From positions 310,001 to 374,000 of the forward strand of contig CAVYKN010000020.1 in NCBI GenBank assembly GCA_963769115.1: a DNA stretch of 64,000 nt, read 5' to 3'. This document shows, piece by piece, positions 32,805 to 42,525 of this stretch. The notes beneath the pieces are model-generated. The model was not told the DNA's origin and searched no databases. It saw only the letters and a list, made by a program, of their open reading frames with translations. The DNA comes from DASTFY01 sp963769115. Lineage in GTDB: Bacteria; Actinomycetota; Acidimicrobiia; Acidimicrobiales; Ilumatobacteraceae. The position numbers and the translations under genes are program-made. The number at the start of each line of letters is the position of its first letter. Position 1 is the stretch's first letter.

Positions 32805-35663
32805 GTGGACGAAACGGGACTGGATCTGACCGCTGAGGAGCAACGGCTGCGGGATGCCCGCCATGGCGTCGAGTGGCGGGTGTGGGGCCCCTACCTCAGC
32901 GAGCGCCAGTGGGGCACCGTCCGCGAGGACTACAGCGAGACCGGCGAGGCCTGGGACTACTTCAGCCACGACCACGCCCGCTCCCGCGCCTACCGCTGGG
33001 GCGAGGACGGCCTGGCCGGCATCAGCGACGACAAGCAGCGCCTCTGCTTCGCGCTGGCCCTCTGGAACGGCCGCGACCCCATCCTGAAGGAACGCCTCTT
33101 CGGCCTCACCAACTCCGAGGGCAACCACGGCGAGGACGTGAAGGAGTACTACTTCTACCTCGACAACCTGCCCACCCACTCGTACCAACGGTGGCTCTAC
33201 AAGTACCCGCAGGCGCCGTACCCCTACGAGGACCTCGTCACGACCAACCGGACCCGCTCCCGTCAGGAGCTCGAGTACGAGCTGGTCGACACGGGGATCT
33301 TCGACGAGCGGCGGTACTTCGACGTCATGGTCGAATACGCCAAGGCCGCCCCGTTCGACATCGCCTGTCGCATCACGGTCGCCAACCGCGGACCGGAGGC
33401 GGCGGAGCTCCACGTCCTCCCGACGCTCTGGTTCCGCAACACCTGGTCGTGGCCGCCGAACACGGAGCGGCCGCGGGTGCGGCGGCATCCGACGATCACC
33501 GGTGCCGTGGTGGCCGAGCACGACGACCTCGGTCGGTACGAGCTCCACGTCGAGAGCGCGGACGGGCAGGAACCCGAGCTCCTGTTCTGCGAGAACGAGA
33601 GCAACGCCCGGAGGTTGTGGGGTGTGGAGAACGTCGAGGGGACGACGCCCTACCCGAAGGACGGCATCAACGACCACCTGCTGTCCGGCGCGCCCACCGT
33701 CAACCCGGACGGCGAAGGGTCGAAGTACGCGGCTCATCACCACGTCACCGTGCCCGCGGGCGGAGAGGTCGTGCTGCGCTGCCGGTTGACCCGCACCGCC
33801 GGCGACGCCTCGGACCCACCGCCCTTCGACGGCTTCGACGAGCTGGTGGCCACCCGGCGGGTCGAGGCCGACGAGTTCTACACCGCCATCACCCCGCCCG
33901 AGGTGGACGAGGACAGCGCTTCGATCATGCGTCAGGCCCTGGCCGGGATGCTGTGGTCGAAGCAGTGCTACTACTTCGACCTCGACATCTGGCTGCGGGA
34001 GCACGACGCCCACCCGCTGCGATCACCCCGCCGGCGGGGGACCCGCAACGAGGCGTGGTTCCACATGGTCAACCACGACGTCATCTCCATGCCCGACAAG
34101 TGGGAGTACCCGTGGTACGCGGCGTGGGACCTCGCCTTCCACACCATTCCCCTGTCCATGGTGGACCCGGACTTCGCCAAGGGGCAGCTGGACCTCATGC
34201 TGTCCCAGGCCTACCTGCACCCGACGGGCCAGATCCCCGCCTACGAGTGGGCCTTCGGTGATGTCAACCCGCCGGTGCACGCCTTCGCCACCCTGCTCAT
34301 GCACTCGCTGGAGGTCGACCTGGCCGCCGACGGGACGGACCCCGAGGGGATCGACCGCGAGTTCCTCAGCGACTCGTTCCACAAGCTGCTCCTCAACTTC
34401 ACGTGGTGGGTCAACCGCAAGGATCCGGCGGGGAAGAACCTGTTCGAGGGCGGGTTCCTCGGCCTCGACAACGTGGGTGTGTTCGATCGCAGCGCGCCGC
34501 TCCCGACGGGTGGGCAGCTGGAGCAGGCCGACGGCACGGCGTGGATGGCCCTGTTCAGCCAGAACATGCTGGAGCTGGCCTGCGTGCTGGCCGAACACGA
34601 CTCCACCTACGAGGAGCTGGTGCTGAAGTTCCTCGAGCGCTTCTTCTGGATCGCGGCCGCCATCGATCCCATCGGCAGCACCCCGGACGAGATGTGGGAC
34701 GAGGAGGACGGCTTCTACTACGACGTGCTCCGCCTCCCTGACGGGAGCGGCGAGCGGATGAAGGTGCGCTCGGTCGTCGGGCTCCTCCCGCTGTGCGCCA
34801 CCACGTCCATCCCGCCGGAGCTGATGGCGAAGTTCCCCCGCCTGCGGGGCCAGGTGGACGACTACCTGCGCCGGAACCACGATCTGCTCGTCAACATCGC
34901 CGATCCGACCGTGCCCGGCGTGGCCGGGCGCCACATCCTCTCCCTCGTCAACCGGGACAAGCTGCGCCGCATCCTCGAGCGCATGTTGGACGAGGAGCGG
35001 TTCCTGAGCCCGCACGGCATCCGCGCGCTGTCCCGCTGGCACCTCGACCACCCCTATGTGCTGAGCGTGAACGGGCACGACTACCGCGTCGCCTACGAAG
35101 CGGCCGAGTCGACCACGGGCGCCTTCGGTGGCAACTCCAACTGGCGCGGGCCGGTGTGGTTCCCCACCAACGTCCTGATCATCCGCTCCCTGCTGCAGCA
35201 CTACGCCTACTACGGCGACGACTTCACGGTCGAGTGCCCCACCGGTTCGGGCAACCAGATGACCCTGTTCGAGGTGTCGCAGGAGCTCTCCCGACGCCTC
35301 ATCTCGATCTTCCGCCGGGGCGAGGACGGCCGGCGCCCCGTCTACGGCGGCACCAGGATCTTCCAGGAGGACGAGCACTGGCGGGACCACGTCCTCTTCT
35401 ACGAGTACTTCCACGGCGACAACGGCGCCGGTCTGGGCGCCTCGCACCAGACGGGTTGGACAGGCCTGGTGGCCAGGCTCATCCAGCTCACGGCCACGGT
35501 GACGGCTGAGGACGTGTTGCGCGAGGGCCGCAAGCCGCTCGCCCGGCCCTACCGCCGCCTGACCGGTGAGCCGATGGCCGACGCCGTCGTGGCCCGGGAG
35601 ACGCGCGGGGTCAGAGAAGACGTCAGAGACGACGACGACGAGCCCGGCGACGCCACGCCCTGA
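32805..35663 (+). CDS. Glycoside hydrolase family 63-like glucosidase
   Basis: 952 aa, intact and one of the longest genes here. No signal peptide, so cytoplasmic. The N-terminal beta-sandwich domain (EWRVWGPYLSERQWGTVRED to about residue 330) is followed by an (alpha/alpha)6 toroid with KWEYPWYAAWDLAFHTIPLS and the C-terminal GNSNWRGPVWFPTNVLIIRS, both characteristic of MGH1/GH63 proteins. GH63 enzymes cleave alpha-glucosyl linkages, for example in glucosylglycerate or mannosylglycerate. Which sugar is used cannot be told. The GTG at 32805 is leaderless by context. It overlaps the antisense LppM-like gene by 41 bp at its 3' end. Confidence 0.88.
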   Translation: MDETGLDLTAEEQRLRDARHGVEWRVWGPYLSERQWGTVREDYSETGEAWDYFSHDHARSRAYRWGEDGLAGISDDKQRLCFALALWNGRDPILKERLFGLTNSEGNHGEDVKEYYFYLDNLPTHSYQRWLYKYPQAPYPYEDLVTTNRTRSRQELEYELVDTGIFDERRYFDVMVEYAKAAPFDIACRITVANRGPEAAELHVLPTLWFRNTWSWPPNTERPRVRRHPTITGAVVAEHDDLGRYELHVESADGQEPELLFCENESNARRLWGVENVEGTTPYPKDGINDHLLSGAPTVNPDGEGSKYAAHHHVTVPAGGEVVLRCRLTRTAGDASDPPPFDGFDELVATRRVEADEFYTAITPPEVDEDSASIMRQALAGMLWSKQCYYFDLDIWLREHDAHPLRSPRRRGTRNEAWFHMVNHDVISMPDKWEYPWYAAWDLAFHTIPLSMVDPDFAKGQLDLMLSQAYLHPTGQIPAYEWAFGDVNPPVHAFATLLMHSLEVDLAADGTDPEGIDREFLSDSFHKLLLNFTWWVNRKDPAGKNLFEGGFLGLDNVGVFDRSAPLPTGGQLEQADGTAWMALFSQNMLELACVLAEHDSTYEELVLKFLERFFWIAAAIDPIGSTPDEMWDEEDGFYYDVLRLPDGSGERMKVRSVVGLLPLCATTSIPPELMAKFPRLRGQVDDYLRRNHDLLVNIADPTVPGVAGRHILSLVNRDKLRRILERMLDEERFLSPHGIRALSRWHLDHPYVLSVNGHDYRVAYEAAESTTGAFGGNSNWRGPVWFPTNVLIIRSLLQHYAYYGDDFTVECPTGSGNQMTLFEVSQELSRRLISIFRRGEDGRRPVYGGTRIFQEDEHWRDHVLFYEYFHGDNGAGLGASHQTGWTGLVARLIQLTATVTAEDVLREGRKPLARPYRRLTGEPMADAVVARETRGVREDVRDDDDEPGDATP

Positions 35664-36417
35664 GCAGCACCACGAGGACGATCAGGGCGAAGAGCGCGCC
35701 CCAACCGATGAGACCCCAGACCGTCCACCGTTCGACGTCGCTGGCCCGCAGGGCCGCGGTGTCCTCCTGCAGCGCCTCGGCCTGCAGCGGGGTGGCCACG
35801 CCCTCGGCCAGCGACGGTGTCCACGTCACGCTGCCGCCGGCGGCCGTGCCGTTGGTCCCCGTGACCGTGCCCGGCAGCTCGACCGTGACCGTCAGCCCCA
35901 GCGCCTGCTCGAGCGGTACGCCACCGGCCGCGGCCTGAGCGGCCACCTGCTCGGCCAGCGGCACCTTCCCCGCCACCTGGACCAAGGCTTCGTCGGCGAA
36001 GGCGGCCACACCCCCGTCCAGGCGGACCTCGCCGGTCAGGCCCGTCGTCACCCGGGCGAACTCCCGGTCCTGCGTCAGGGTCAGGCCGCGGAGCGGACCG
36101 GACGGTCCGTTGATCTCGGCCAGGATCGCCGTCGCCTGCTCGGGCGTGCCGAAGGGCTTGGTGAGGACGACCTGGGCGCCGCCGCTGTCCGTCGGCGTGG
36201 GCCCGGTCACCGTCCAGCCGGCGGCGCGGGCGTCGTCGAAGCGCAGGTCGTCGACCGCGCCGGGAGCGCGGGCCAGCAGCTCGGCGTCGGCCGTGGCCGT
36301 GACGGTCACGGTGCCGCTGCCGTCGGCCTCGGCGTCCACCACGACGTTGACGTCGAGGCGGCAGCCGGCCAGCAGTCCGACCAGAAGCCGCCGCGAGAGC
36401 GCGGCGAGCAGGCGCAA
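35623..36417 (-). CDS. LppM-like lipoprotein with C-terminal membrane helix
   Basis: 264 aa. A signal peptide ends in LLAGC (Cys about residue 19), predicted lipidation site. Then the LppM-domain pattern DVNVVVDAEADGSGTVTVTA, with two similar strand-rich halves, is followed by a linker and a C-terminal membrane helix VWGLIGWGALFALIVLVVLL and a basic tail RRRARRRRL. LppM in mycobacteria is an exported lipoprotein; its function is not settled. Lies 21 bp downstream of clpC on the same strand. Its start at 36417 is without clear Shine-Dalgarno. Confidence 0.8.
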   Translation of the reverse strand: MRLLAALSRRLLVGLLAGCRLDVNVVVDAEADGSGTVTVTATADAELLARAPGAVDDLRFDDARAAGWTVTGPTPTDSGGAQVVLTKPFGTPEQATAILAEINGPSGPLRGLTLTQDREFARVTTGLTGEVRLDGGVAAFADEALVQVAGKVPLAEQVAAQAAAGGVPLEQALGLTVTVELPGTVTGTNGTAAGGSVTWTPSLAEGVATPLQAEALQEDTAALRASDVERWTVWGLIGWGALFALIVLVVLLRAWRRRARRRRL

Positions 36418-36438
36418 GGGGATGCGCTCGGGTCCCGG

Positions 36439-38985
36439 CTACTCGATCGGGTTGCCGGGACCGGCCTCGGCCAGCTCCATCGAGGGCGGTGCGAAGCCCT
36501 CCATGGCCCGGAACGTCACCCGCCGGTCGCCGGGGCGACCCTCGGGATCGTCCTCGATGTCCACGACGATGATCTCGCCGGCCCGGAACTGCTTGTTGAG
36601 GATGTGCTCCGACAGCGGATCCTCGACCATGCGCTGGATGGCCCGCCGCAGCGGCCGGGCGCCGAGGGTGGGGTCGTACCCCTTCTCGGCCAGGTACAGC
36701 TTGACGGCCGGGGTGAGCTCCAAGCCGAGGCCCTGGCTCTCCAGCTGCTTCTGCACCCGGCGGATCATCAGGTCGACGATGTTGGTGACCTCGTCCAGCG
36801 ACAGCTCGTGGAACACGATGACGTCGTCGATCCGGTTGAGGAACTCGGGCCGGAAGTGCTGCTTGAGGGCGTCGTTGACCTTCTCCTTCATGCGCTCGTA
36901 CGACACCGCTTCGTCCATCTTGGTGAAGCCGATGTTGGCCTTGCGCAGGTCCTGGGTGCCCAGGTTGGAGGTCATGATCAGGACGGTGTTGCGGAAGTCG
37001 ACGCTGCGGCCCTGGCTGTCCGTCAGCCGGCCCTCCTCCAGGATCTGGAGGAGCGTGTTGAACACGTCGGGGTGGGCCTTCTCGATCTCGTCGAACAGCA
37101 CCACGCTGAAGGGCTTGCGGCGCACGGCCTCCGTGAGCTGGCCACCCTCTTCGTACCCGACGTAGCCGGGAGGCGAGCCGACCAGGCGGCTGACCGTGTG
37201 CTTCTCCATGTACTCCGACATGTCGAGCGCGATCAGCGCGTCCTCGTCGCCGAACAGGAACTCGGCCAGGGTCTTCGCGAGCTCTGTCTTCCCGACGCCC
37301 GACGGGCCCAGGAAGATGTAGGAGCCGGCGGGGCGCTTCGGGTCCTTCAGGCCGGCCCGGGTGCGGCGCACGGCCTGGCTGACCGCCTTGATGGCGGACT
37401 GCTGGCCGATGACCCGCTTGTGGAGCTCGTCCTCCATGCGCAGGAGCTTGGCCGTCTCCTCTTCCGTCAGCTTGTAGACGGGGATGCCGGTCCAGATGGA
37501 GAGGACCTCGGCGATCGCTTCCTCGTCGACCTCGTCGAACAGGTCCACGCCGGACGCCTTGACCTCGGTCTCCTTGGCGCCCTTCTCCTCCAGCAGGGCC
37601 TTCTCCTGGTCCCGCAGGCGGCCGGCCTCCTCGAAGCGCTGGGCCTCGACGGCGTCCTTCTTCTGCTTCTGGACGTCCTGGATGCGGTCCTCGATCTCCT
37701 TGAGGTCCGGCGGGGTCTGCATGCGCTTGATGCGCAGGCGGGAGCCGGCCTCGTCGATGAGGTCGATGGCCTTGTCCGGGAGGTGGCGGTCCGAGATGTA
37801 GCGCTCGGCCAGGTTGGCCGCGGCCACCAGGGCCTGGTCGGTGATGGTGACCCGGTGGTGGGCCTCGTAGCGGTCGCGCAGGCCCTTCAGGATCTCGATG
37901 GTGTGGGCCACCGTCGGCTCCTCCACCTTCACCGGCTGGAAGCGCCGCTCGAGGGCGGCGTCCTTCTCGAGGTGCTTGCGGTACTCGTCCAGCGTGGTGG
38001 CGCCGATGGTCTGCAGCTCACCACGGGCCAGCATGGGCTTGAGGATCGACGCCGCGTCGATGGCGCCCTCGGCGGCACCGGCGCCCACCAGGGTGTGGAT
38101 CTCGTCGATGAACAGGATGATGTCGCCGCGGGTGCGGATCTCCTTCAGCACCTTCTTGAGGCGCTCCTCGAAGTCGCCGCGGTAGCGGGACCCGGCCACC
38201 AGGGCTCCGAGGTCCAGCGTGTAGAGCTGCTTGCCGGTCAGCGTCTCCGGCACGTCGCCCACGACGATCTTCTGGGCCAGGCCCTCGACGATGGCGGTCT
38301 TGCCGACGCCCGGCTCGCCGATGAGCACCGGGTTGTTCTTGGTGCGGCGGGACAGCACCTGCATGACCCGCTCCATCTCGCGGAAGCGGCCGATGACGGG
38401 GTCGAGCTTCTTGTCCCGGGCCAGCGCGGTGAGGTTGCGGCCGAACTGGTCCAGCACGGCGGAGCCGGCCTGCCCGGACTCCTTCTCCGAGCTCCCCCCA
38501 CTGCCGCCCGCGGTGGCCCCGGCGGACTCCTTGCCGCCCTGCGGGCCCTGGTAGCCCGAAAGGAGCTGGATGACGGTCTGGCGCACCCGGGACAGGTCCG
38601 CCCCGAGCTTCACGAGGACCTGGGCGGCGACGCCCTCACCCTCCCGGATCAGCCCGAGGAGGATGTGCTCCGTGCCGATGTAGTTGTGGCCGAGCTGCAG
38701 CGCCTCCCGCAGGGAGAGCTCCAGCACCTTCTTCGCCCGGGGGGTGAAGGGGATGTGGCCCGACGGCGCAGAGCCACCGCGGCCGATGATCTCCTCGACC
38801 TGGCCGCGCACGGCCTCCAGCGAGATGCCGAGCGACTCGAGGGCCTTGGCCGCCACACCCTCTCCCTCGTGGATCAGGCCGAGCAGGACATGCTCGGTCC
38901 CGATGTAGGAGTGGCTGAGCTGGCGGGCCTCCTCTTGGGCGAGGACGACGACTCGACGAGCTCGGTCGGTGAAGCGCTCGAACAC
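36439..38985 (-). CDS. clpC: ATP-dependent Clp protease ATP-binding subunit ClpC
   Basis: 848 aa, full length. A class I HSP100 unfoldase that feeds substrates to ClpP. The N domain (residues about 1-145) has two Clp repeats (LSHSYIGTEHVLLGLIHEGE and its copy). NBD1 has Walker A GEPGVGKTAIVEG and Walker B ILFIDEIHTLVG. The middle UVR segment is KQKKDAVEAQRFEEAGRLRD. NBD2 has GPSGVGKTELAK, VVLFDEIEKAHPD and the ClpP-docking VGSPPGYVGYEEGG region. GTG start at 38985 where FERFTDRARRV begins, with TACACT 6 nt upstream. Divergent from the polyprenyl synthase. Confidence 0.98.
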   Translation of the reverse strand: MFERFTDRARRVVVLAQEEARQLSHSYIGTEHVLLGLIHEGEGVAAKALESLGISLEAVRGQVEEIIGRGGSAPSGHIPFTPRAKKVLELSLREALQLGHNYIGTEHILLGLIREGEGVAAQVLVKLGADLSRVRQTVIQLLSGYQGPQGGKESAGATAGGSGGSSEKESGQAGSAVLDQFGRNLTALARDKKLDPVIGRFREMERVMQVLSRRTKNNPVLIGEPGVGKTAIVEGLAQKIVVGDVPETLTGKQLYTLDLGALVAGSRYRGDFEERLKKVLKEIRTRGDIILFIDEIHTLVGAGAAEGAIDAASILKPMLARGELQTIGATTLDEYRKHLEKDAALERRFQPVKVEEPTVAHTIEILKGLRDRYEAHHRVTITDQALVAAANLAERYISDRHLPDKAIDLIDEAGSRLRIKRMQTPPDLKEIEDRIQDVQKQKKDAVEAQRFEEAGRLRDQEKALLEEKGAKETEVKASGVDLFDEVDEEAIAEVLSIWTGIPVYKLTEEETAKLLRMEDELHKRVIGQQSAIKAVSQAVRRTRAGLKDPKRPAGSYIFLGPSGVGKTELAKTLAEFLFGDEDALIALDMSEYMEKHTVSRLVGSPPGYVGYEEGGQLTEAVRRKPFSVVLFDEIEKAHPDVFNTLLQILEEGRLTDSQGRSVDFRNTVLIMTSNLGTQDLRKANIGFTKMDEAVSYERMKEKVNDALKQHFRPEFLNRIDDVIVFHELSLDEVTNIVDLMIRRVQKQLESQGLGLELTPAVKLYLAEKGYDPTLGARPLRRAIQRMVEDPLSEHILNKQFRAGEIIVVDIEDDPEGRPGDRRVTFRAMEGFAPPSMELAEAGPGNPIE

Positions 38986-38991
38986 AAAGGC

Positions 38992-38997
38992 AGTGTA
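38992..38997 (-). promoter_or_regulatory. Putative -10 element, leaderless start of clpC
   Basis: Minus-strand TACACT, 6 nt before GTG 38985. Confidence 0.5.
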
Positions 38998-39033
38998 CCT
39001 GGGGGGTGTGGCAGCCACCCTCGGACCGGGGCA

Positions 39034-39069
39034 GGTCCGAAAGACGGTCCGGAAGAAGGTCCGACGAAG
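39034..39069 (+). repeat. Three imperfect 12-bp tandem repeats in clpC/polyprenyl synthase intergenic region
   Basis: GGTCCGAAAGAC, GGTCCGGAAGAA and GGTCCGACGAAG follow one another without a gap. The GGTCCG core is repeated exactly every 12 bp, about one helical turn and a bit. It may be a regulator array for the divergent promoters. Confidence 0.6.
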
Positions 39070-39096
39070 CCTTTCGTGAACGCGCGCACGAGGGCC

Positions 39097-39102
39097 TAGC
39101 CT
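39097..39102 (+). promoter_or_regulatory. Putative -10 element, leaderless start of polyprenyl synthase gene
   Basis: TAGCCT, 6 nt before GTG 39109. Confidence 0.5.
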
Positions 39103-39108
39103 CTCCTC

Positions 39109-40125
39109 GTGGCTCTCACCGCAGCCTCCTCGATGACCAACTCGTCGGGCGTGTCGCCACTGCTGGCGCTGCCGTCCATGGAGACCGACCTGGCCAGGGT
39201 CGAGGAGGCTCTCCGGGCCGCGGTGCGCACCGAGGACGACTACCTGACGGAGTTGGCCAGCCACCTGGTCGTCGCCGGGGGGAAGCGCCTGCGCCCGGTC
39301 GTGGCCATGGCGGCGGCCCAGACCGCGTGAGTCCGGGGTGGGCGACGACGTCGTCCAGGGAGCGGTGTCCGTGGAGCTGGTGCACCTCGGCTCGCTGTAC
39401 CACGACGACGTGATGGACGAGGCCGACACCCGTCGCGGGAGTCGAGACCGTCAACGCCAAGTGGGGCAACCTCCAGGCCATCCTGGCCGGCGACTTCCTG
39501 CTGTCGCGGCGCCTCCGAGATCGCGGCCTCGCTCGGCACCGAGATCGCCGGGCTGCTGGCCAGCACCATCGGCCGGCTCTGCTACGGCCAGATCGGCGAG
39601 CTGCGCCGGACCTACAGCCCCACCCGGACCGAAGAGGAGTACCTCGACTCCATCAGCGGCAAGACGGCGTCGCTCTTCGCCACCGCGGCCCGCATCGGCG
39701 CCCTGGTGCGCGGCCTGGAGCGACCGCAGGTGGAGGCCCTCACCGAGTACGGCCACGCGTTCGGCATGGTCTTCCAGATCGTCGACGACATCTTGGACCT
39801 CACCGCCACCGAGGCGCAGCTCGGGAAGCCGTCCGGCCACGACATGGTCGAGGGCGTCTACACGTTGCCGGTCATCCGGACGCTGGCGGCGGGTGGGGCC
39901 GCGGCCGCTGAGCTGCGCGACCTGCTCGGCCGCCCGCTCGATCCGGTCGAGTGCGACAAGGCGCTGGCCATCGTCCGCTCGGGCGGCGCGGTGGATGGGG
40001 CGCTCGCCGTCGGTGCGCACTACGTGGACGAGGCCGAGGCGGCCTGTGCCGTCCTGCCCGCGGGTCCGGCGACGGACGCTCTGCGTTCGGCGCCGAGCGC
40101 GTTGCTGGCCGTCGCTTCCGGCTGA
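39109..40125 (+). CDS. Polyprenyl diphosphate synthase (three frame changes)
   Basis: About 337 aa after removing three inserted bases near 39330, 39437-39439 (GGG) and 39510. A long-chain trans-prenyltransferase that makes the side chain of menaquinone, probably heptaprenyl to nonaprenyl. The first Asp-rich motif is in LGSLYHDDVMDEADTRRG and the second in MVFQIVDDILDLTA. The substrate-binding region GGKRLRPVVAMAAAQTA lies in the first frame and NAKWGNLQAILAGDFLLSRA in the third. The pieces are collinear and full length, and the gene is normally essential, so the breaks are probably read errors. GTG start at 39109. Confidence 0.88.
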
Positions 40126-40131
40126 GCGCGC

Positions 40132-41568
40132 GTGGGCGATCCGCTCGACGACGCTCAGGCCGAGGAGGTCCTGCGCTCCACGGCGGAAGCTGCGCTCGAC
40201 TACCTGCGCTCCGTCGATGACCGGCCGGTGCGCTCGGCCACCGCCGACGCCACGGCCCGCAGCTTCGGCGGCGCCCTGCCCGAGGACGGGGTCGGCAGCC
40301 CGGCGGCCCTCGAACAGCTGGTCGGCGGACTCGACGGCGCCCACACCTCGGCCGGTCCCAGGTTCTTCCACTTCGTGACGGGTGGCGTCACGCCGGCCGC
40401 GCTCGCCGCCGACTGGTTGGCATCGACCATCGACCAGAACTCGTTCTCGTGGGTGTCGTCCCCGCTCGGCGGGCAGCTCGAGGTCACGGCGGTGCGGTGG
40501 CTGCTCGACCTCTTCGACCTTCCCGCCTCCTGGGGCGGCATCCTGACCACCGGTGCCACGACGGCCAACTTCACGGCCCTGGCCGCGGCCCGCTCGTGGT
40601 GGGCGGAGCAGCACGGTGTCGACGTCGACCGCGACGGGCTGGCCGGCTCTCCTTCTCTCCCTCCGATGCCGATCTGGTCAAGCGGGCACGTGCACCCGAG
40701 CGCCACGAAGGCCCTGGCCATGCTCGGCCTCGGACGGGACCGGGTGGAACGCCTGGTGGTGGACGGCGACGACCGGGGCACGATCGACCTCGACGCGCTG
40801 GCCCGGGCGCTCTCGACGTCCGGGCCGGCTCTGGTCATCGCCAACGCCGGCGAGGTGAACGCGGGGCTGTTCGATCCCATCGCCGCCATGGCCGACCTGT
40901 GCGAGGAGCACGGCGCCTGGCTGCACGTGGATGGCGCCTTCGGGCTCTTCGCCCGGGTCGCCCCCGAGAGCGCCGCGCTCGCCGCGGGCGTGGAGCGGGC
41001 GCACTCGGTCATCGCCGACGGTCACAAGTGGCTGAACGTCCCCTACGACTGCGGCTTCTCGTTCGTGAGGGAGCCGGCCCGGCTGGCCTCGGCGTTCACG
41101 CTGGCCGCGGCCTACCTCCCCGCCGACGACCAGCCCAACTTCGGGTACCTCGGGCCGGAGAGCTCGCGGAGGGCACGATCGCTGGCCGTGTGGGCGAGCC
41201 TGATGGCCTACGGCCGGTCCGGCTACCGGGCGATGGTCGAACGCCACCTGGCCCTCGCCCGCCGCCTGGCCGAGCGGGTCGATGCCGCCCCGGACTTGGA
41301 GCTCCTCGCCCCGGCCACGCTCAACATCGTCTGCTTCCGGTATGCGCCGCCGGGGTTCGAGGGTGATCTCGACGCGCTCGACGCGCTGAATGAACGTCTC
41401 GGCGCGGCGGTGAACGACGACGGTCGGGTCATGTTCGGCACGACCCGCTTCCGGGGCGTGACGGCGTTCCGGCCCGCCATCACCAACTGGCGGACGACCG
41501 AGCCCGACGTGGACCTGGTGGCCGACGTGGTCCGCGAGCTCGGTCCGGCGGTCGCTGGATCTCTCTAG
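40132..41568 (+). CDS. PLP-dependent group II decarboxylase
   Basis: 478 aa, intact. An aromatic-L-amino-acid/glutamate decarboxylase-fold protein that probably decarboxylates an amino acid, in the cytoplasm. The PLP lysine is K299 in VIADGHKWLNVPYDCG. An upstream His/Asp region GAWLHVDGAFGLFARV supplies the PLP-stacking and pyridine-N Asp. The N-terminal part GPRFFHFVTGGVTPAALAAD is typical. Substrate specificity is unknown. GTG start, 6 bp after the polyprenyl synthase stop, so in the same transcript. Overlaps the antisense oxidase stop by 4 bp. Confidence 0.88.
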   Translation: MGDPLDDAQAEEVLRSTAEAALDYLRSVDDRPVRSATADATARSFGGALPEDGVGSPAALEQLVGGLDGAHTSAGPRFFHFVTGGVTPAALAADWLASTIDQNSFSWVSSPLGGQLEVTAVRWLLDLFDLPASWGGILTTGATTANFTALAAARSWWAEQHGVDVDRDGLAGSPSLPPMPIWSSGHVHPSATKALAMLGLGRDRVERLVVDGDDRGTIDLDALARALSTSGPALVIANAGEVNAGLFDPIAAMADLCEEHGAWLHVDGAFGLFARVAPESAALAAGVERAHSVIADGHKWLNVPYDCGFSFVREPARLASAFTLAAAYLPADDQPNFGYLGPESSRRARSLAVWASLMAYGRSGYRAMVERHLALARRLAERVDAAPDLELLAPATLNIVCFRYAPPGFEGDLDALDALNERLGAAVNDDGRVMFGTTRFRGVTAFRPAITNWRTTEPDVDLVADVVRELGPAVAGSL

Positions 41569-42515
41569 CTCCCCGCGATCGCCGCGGCCGCGGCGAGGCC
41601 GGACAGCGCTGCGCCCTCGATGCGTGGACCAGCGAAGGCGTCCCCGGCGAGAACGAGGGGCCCGGGCGAGTCCGGCGCCCGCCAGCACGGGTCTGGCCAG
41701 ACCTGCTTCGGGGTGGCGAACCGCCACCGCTTGAGCTGGGACTCGACGACGGCTGCGCCGCCCAGCCACGGGCGGGCCCGCTCGATCAGCTCGGCGTGGA
41801 CCTCGTCCGGCGGCCGGTCCCACCGCCCGAGGGACCAGTCCGGACGGGCGTGGAACGTCACGGCCGGAACGGCGGAGACGCCCTTGGCCTCGTTGTCCCC
41901 GATGAAGCTGAACGTCTCGTCGGCGTCCTGGACGCCGCCCGGCGCGGGGATGGCGGCGGGACGGTCGAGCACCGCGAGCAGGGCGAGCGTGCGGTCGTAT
42001 TCGGTCAGGCGCAGGTCCGGCGGGAGCTCGACGCCGGCGGTGATGAGCAGCGAGAACGACTGCGGCAGCGGGCAGGTCAGGACGATGGCGTCGGCGGCGA
42101 TGGCGGTGCCGTCGTCCAGCCCGACCGACCAGGCGGTGGCCTCGCCGGGGCGGATGGCGAACACCAGCGTCGAGCAGCGCACGTCGAGCCCGGCGGCCAG
42201 GTGCTTGGCCAGCGCGTTCATCCCGCCGGTGACGGCGTAGCGGGGATGCCCGTCGTCCTCGGCGAAGCCACGGCACCATTCGCGGACCAGACCGGTCGAT
42301 GCCCAGCGATCGACGTACGCGCCGAACACCGGACTCCGGACGGTGAAGAACTGGGCGCCGTGGTCGAGGGTGGCCCGGCCGATGCGCCGAGTGGCCAGCC
42401 GACCTCCCGGCGACCGTCCCTTGTCGAGCAGGAGGACCTCGTGCCCCGCCTCCACCAGTTCCCGGCCCGCCATCAGCCCGGCCAGGCCGGCGCCGACGAC
42501 GATGACGGTGCTCAT
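41565..42515 (-). CDS. Renalase-like FAD-dependent amine oxidase
   Basis: 316 aa. An NAD(P)/FAD-binding flavoprotein: dinucleotide motif VIVVGAGLAGLMAGRELVEAGHEVLLLDKG, here cut into VIVVGAGLAGLMAG and HEVLLLDKGRSPGGRLATRR, as in renalase/amine oxidases. The C-terminal FAD loop is PLVLAGDAFAGPRIEGAALSG. Bacterial renalases oxidise isomeric dihydro-NAD(P) forms. Whether this one does so is not shown by sequence. It is the last gene of the epimerase-acyltransferase-hydrolase minus-strand run. Confidence 0.82.
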   Translation of the reverse strand: MSTVIVVGAGLAGLMAGRELVEAGHEVLLLDKGRSPGGRLATRRIGRATLDHGAQFFTVRSPVFGAYVDRWASTGLVREWCRGFAEDDGHPRYAVTGGMNALAKHLAAGLDVRCSTLVFAIRPGEATAWSVGLDDGTAIAADAIVLTCPLPQSFSLLITAGVELPPDLRLTEYDRTLALLAVLDRPAAIPAPGGVQDADETFSFIGDNEAKGVSAVPAVTFHARPDWSLGRWDRPPDEVHAELIERARPWLGGAAVVESQLKRWRFATPKQVWPDPCWRAPDSPGPLVLAGDAFAGPRIEGAALSGLAAAAAIAGS

Positions 42516-42525
42516 GAAGAGAGCT

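Noticed and set aside
35566..39099. A very long open frame on the plus strand (1177 codons)
   Set aside because: It is antisense to clpC and the LppM-like gene. The clpC reading is unmistakable.
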